A stretch of 42,624 nucleotides of DNA from Hydnum rufescens UP504. Taxonomy: Eukaryota > Basidiomycota > Agaricomycetes > Cantharellales > Hydnaceae. The stretch is from assembly GCA_014904985.1 (NCBI GenBank), contig MU129257.1:1-42624 (forward strand), written 5' to 3'. The notes beneath the pieces were generated by a model. The model searched no databases, had not been told where the DNA came from, and saw nothing but the letters and a program-made list of their open reading frames with translations. Both the position numbers and the translations under genes were made by a program. Positions 40,397 to 42,624 of this stretch are shown here, one piece after another (the stretch's first letter is position 1; each line of letters opens with the position of its first letter).

Positions 40397-42328
40397 CCGA
40401 CACCCCTCGCCAAGTGGAACTTGACATTCCACTTGCTCCCAGTAATACAAATTTAAACCTGGAAAATGCTCGAATTGAGGGGGAGCCACAGGAACCCAAC
40501 AATGACATCAATTCTCTGCATCTGGCACCAGATCCCATTCAAAGTGATTCAATACTGTCTAACCTGCCGGAATCTACAGTGCTGCCCACTCAATGAAGCT
40601 TGCATGAGCATAAAACAATAAACTAGGCTAAATTACATAATCCAGCATTGCGGCAAGACATCATACCAGCCCAACAGCATAAACCTGATGAATTAGAAAA
40701 TCTGACTCAGGAAGTGACTCAGCATTTGAGATCACTAATATCCAGGGAGAGCTCGATATTTGAAGAGCCTAATACCCTGAAGGATGCCAAAAAGTCACCA
40801 GACTGGCCACAATGGGAAAAGGCTATTGAAAGTGAATTACAGATGCTCCAGGAAAAGGGCACCTGGACACTTGAACCCTTACCTCTGAATTGCCATGCTA
40901 TCAGAAATCACTGGACATTCAAAAAGAAGTTTGATGCCAACAGGAATCTATCCTGATTCAAAGCCTGATTAGTCACTCAGGGATTCACACAGATTCCCAG
41001 TCAAGATTTCGACCAAACATTCTCACCCATAATGCAAATGGATTCATTACGTAATCTAATCACCATTGCCACTGTCCTTGATCTTGAAATGGGACAAATG
41101 GACATCTGAGGTGCATATCTAAATGGAGATCTTCAGGAGACCATATACATGCATCAGCCAGAAGGATATGAGGACAGGACCAACAGAGTCACCCAACTAC
41201 TCCATACACTCTATGGACTCAAACAGTCTGGACAGGAATGGAATACGAAATTCAATTCCTATATCATGGGTACCTTGAAATATACCCAGTTACTGAATGA
41301 TCACTGCATTTACATAAGGCGCAATGGCAAAGAATTCAACATTATTGCCATATGGGTCAACAATGTCATCTTTCTATTGACATCCAAAGCACAACTGGAC
41401 ACTGCTAAAAATGAAATAAAGCCAGAATTTGAGACAACAGACCAGGGGATACTGCATTTACTCTTGGGAATCAAAATAAATAGGAACCGAGAAAGGAAAT
41501 CAACTACAATTTCCCAGGGTCAATATCTCTGGAAAATCCTAGAAAGATTCAATATGACACAAAGCGGCATAGCTGCTACACCCCTACTGGTGTCCATTCA
41601 ATTCCATGTCACGACTGATGCCAATAAATTCAACCGACCCAAATTATACTGAGCAGCCATTGGTTCACTCATGTATGCTGCTATTGGAACATGTCCCGAT
41701 ATTGCTTATGCAATACAATCCCTATTGCAATTCTCTCATAATCCATCCAATGAGCATTGGCACACCGTCAAACACCTTTTTAGGTATCTCCAAGGGACTA
41801 AGGATATGGGAATTATGTACAATCAATGTGGAGGAAGCGCCACCATAGCCATATCTGGATTCTTGGATGCAGATTGGGCTTCAAATGAAATTGATTGGAA
41901 ATCAATCTCCGGATACACGTTCTTACTCAGTGGCAGAGCGATCTCATGGACATCCAAGAAACAATCAATTGTAGCCCTATCATCAATGGAGGCAGAATAT
42001 ATTGCCACTACTCTAGCTACAAAACAGATAGTATGGCTGAGGAACTTCCTCAATGCTCTTGGATTTAGCCAACCCGGACTGTTGGAATTACATATCAATA
42101 ATCAACCAGCGACCGCACTTGCAGGAAACCCACAATTCCATGCACGATCCAAACATATTGACATCCAATTCCATTTTATTCAGGAAACAATACAACACAG
42201 AATCGTGGCAGTCTATTGGTGCCCTATGGATGAAATGACTGCGGATATATTTACTAAATCTTTGCCACGCCCGAAATTTGAAGGCTTCCGGGCAGATCTG
42301 GGGATGATATCAGTCTGAGGGGGAGTAT
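40397..42328 (+). pseudogene. Ty1/copia pol fragment (RT, RNase H), dead
   Basis: The fragment begins in the linker before RT and lacks gag, protease and integrase. RT is read from 40648 (WPQWEKAIESELQMLQEKGTW, GAYLNGDLQETIYMHQPEGY, TLYGLKQSGQEWN) and RNase H from about 41840 (SGFLDADWASN, SWTSKKQSIVALSSMEAEY) to the stop at 42318, with the terminal TADIFTKSLPRPKF. TGA stops near 40955, 40967, 41108 and 41651 sit where copia has Arg or Lys (for example RFKARLV, DIKGAY). The catalytic YVDD is WVNN, so both aspartates are lost. Both changes fit C-to-T and G-to-A transitions. A PPT (GAGGGGGAGTA) precedes the LTR. Confidence 0.88.
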
Positions 42329-42539
42329 TGGATGGAGCACATCCCGATAAGGAAATAAATCAGAAACATTCCGGAAACATCAGAACACAGCTAAATTAGC
42401 CAGCACAGTCAGCATAGTCAGCAGACCATGGAGTATGGACTTAAATGAACATTCTAGTATTACATTTTGGATATAAATACCGAGCATATCACTTGACAAT
42501 AATAAGTGTTTCTAGCTAAGAGACATTCACTCTTAACAT
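42329..42539 (+). repeat. copia 3' LTR (about 211 bp)
   Basis: It starts TGGATGGAGC after the purine tract and probably ends CTCTTAACA. TATAAAT is at 42472-42478. The 3' boundary is set where sequence similar to the gypsy LTR minisatellite (on the other strand) begins. Confidence 0.55.
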
Positions 42540-42624
42540 ATATGTCATGTAGGATGCTTATGGAAAGGCTTATATGTCTGCAATGTTTGTGGAAAGGCTT
42601 ACACATTGTTTGTGTTGTGTTGGT
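42540..42624 (-). repeat. antisense gypsy-LTR minisatellite
   Basis: Read on the minus strand this is ACACAACACAAACAATGTGTAAGCC, then CATATAAGCCTTTCCATAAGCATCC (here divided), matching 35970-36080 of the solo LTR including its ACACAACACAAACA flank. It suggests that the copia element inserted in an oppositely oriented gypsy LTR. The window ends inside it. Confidence 0.6.

Noticed and set aside
1..42624. CRISPR array, bacterial operon or phage features
   Set aside because: Introns, LTR retrotransposons and KDZ sequence show a fungal genome; no regularly spaced identical repeats with unique spacers were found.

Overview
The window looks like transposon-dense DNA from a mushroom-forming basidiomycete (Agaricomycetes). 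The evidence is a KDZ transposase fragment with its CxC1-type cysteine cluster, a short GRF zinc-finger gene with 53-69 bp introns, two large Ty3/gypsy elements with fungal-type pol, and a decayed Ty1/copia pol. I see no tRNA, rRNA, CRISPR array or recognisable housekeeping gene.

Layout. 1-10678: gypsy element 1, whose 5' end lies outside the window. It has a pol open from 500 to 4105, then extra genes downstream of pol: a 511-aa coiled-coil protein (ORF3, 4696-6231), two copies of a ~100-120 aa protein (ORF4) and one ~119-aa protein (ORF5). It ends in a 1592-bp 3' LTR (9087-10678). 10679-12096: a KDZ/CxC1 transposase fragment on the minus strand, cut by that LTR. 12097-26096: repeats and accessory genes, namely an unrecognised minus-strand pseudogene, the GRF gene, a long broken plus-strand gene (16474-20494), a 249-bp tandem array (21372-22367) and another plus-strand gene (23644-25844). 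26097-40396: gypsy element 2, 5'-truncated, with gag, protease, RT, RNase H and integrase followed by the same ORF3-ORF4-ORF5 order and a 3' LTR. Three solo LTRs are nested in it (29825-30777, 34617-36306, 38769-39447), each with a target-site duplication. 40397-42539: a dead copia fragment with its 3' LTR, followed by antisense gypsy-LTR-like repeat to the window end.

The main result is that two diverged gypsy elements share a block of about 5 kb between pol and the 3' LTR, holding three protein families in the same order. Several of these genes have their own TATA box and ORF4 has a short intron. I do not recognise any of the three families. Removing the nested solo LTR from ORF3 of element 2 restores the reading frame and a gap-free match to element 1 across the breakpoint. 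The elements therefore look like cargo-carrying retrotransposons.

A second theme is CpG decay. Nearly every in-frame stop in the damaged genes is TGA, usually where a paralogue or the family has Arg (CGA). The pol of element 1 switches abruptly from no CpG to dense CpG near 2669. One stretch (8409-8656) is a homopolymer-shortened duplicate of its neighbour and is probably an assembly error.
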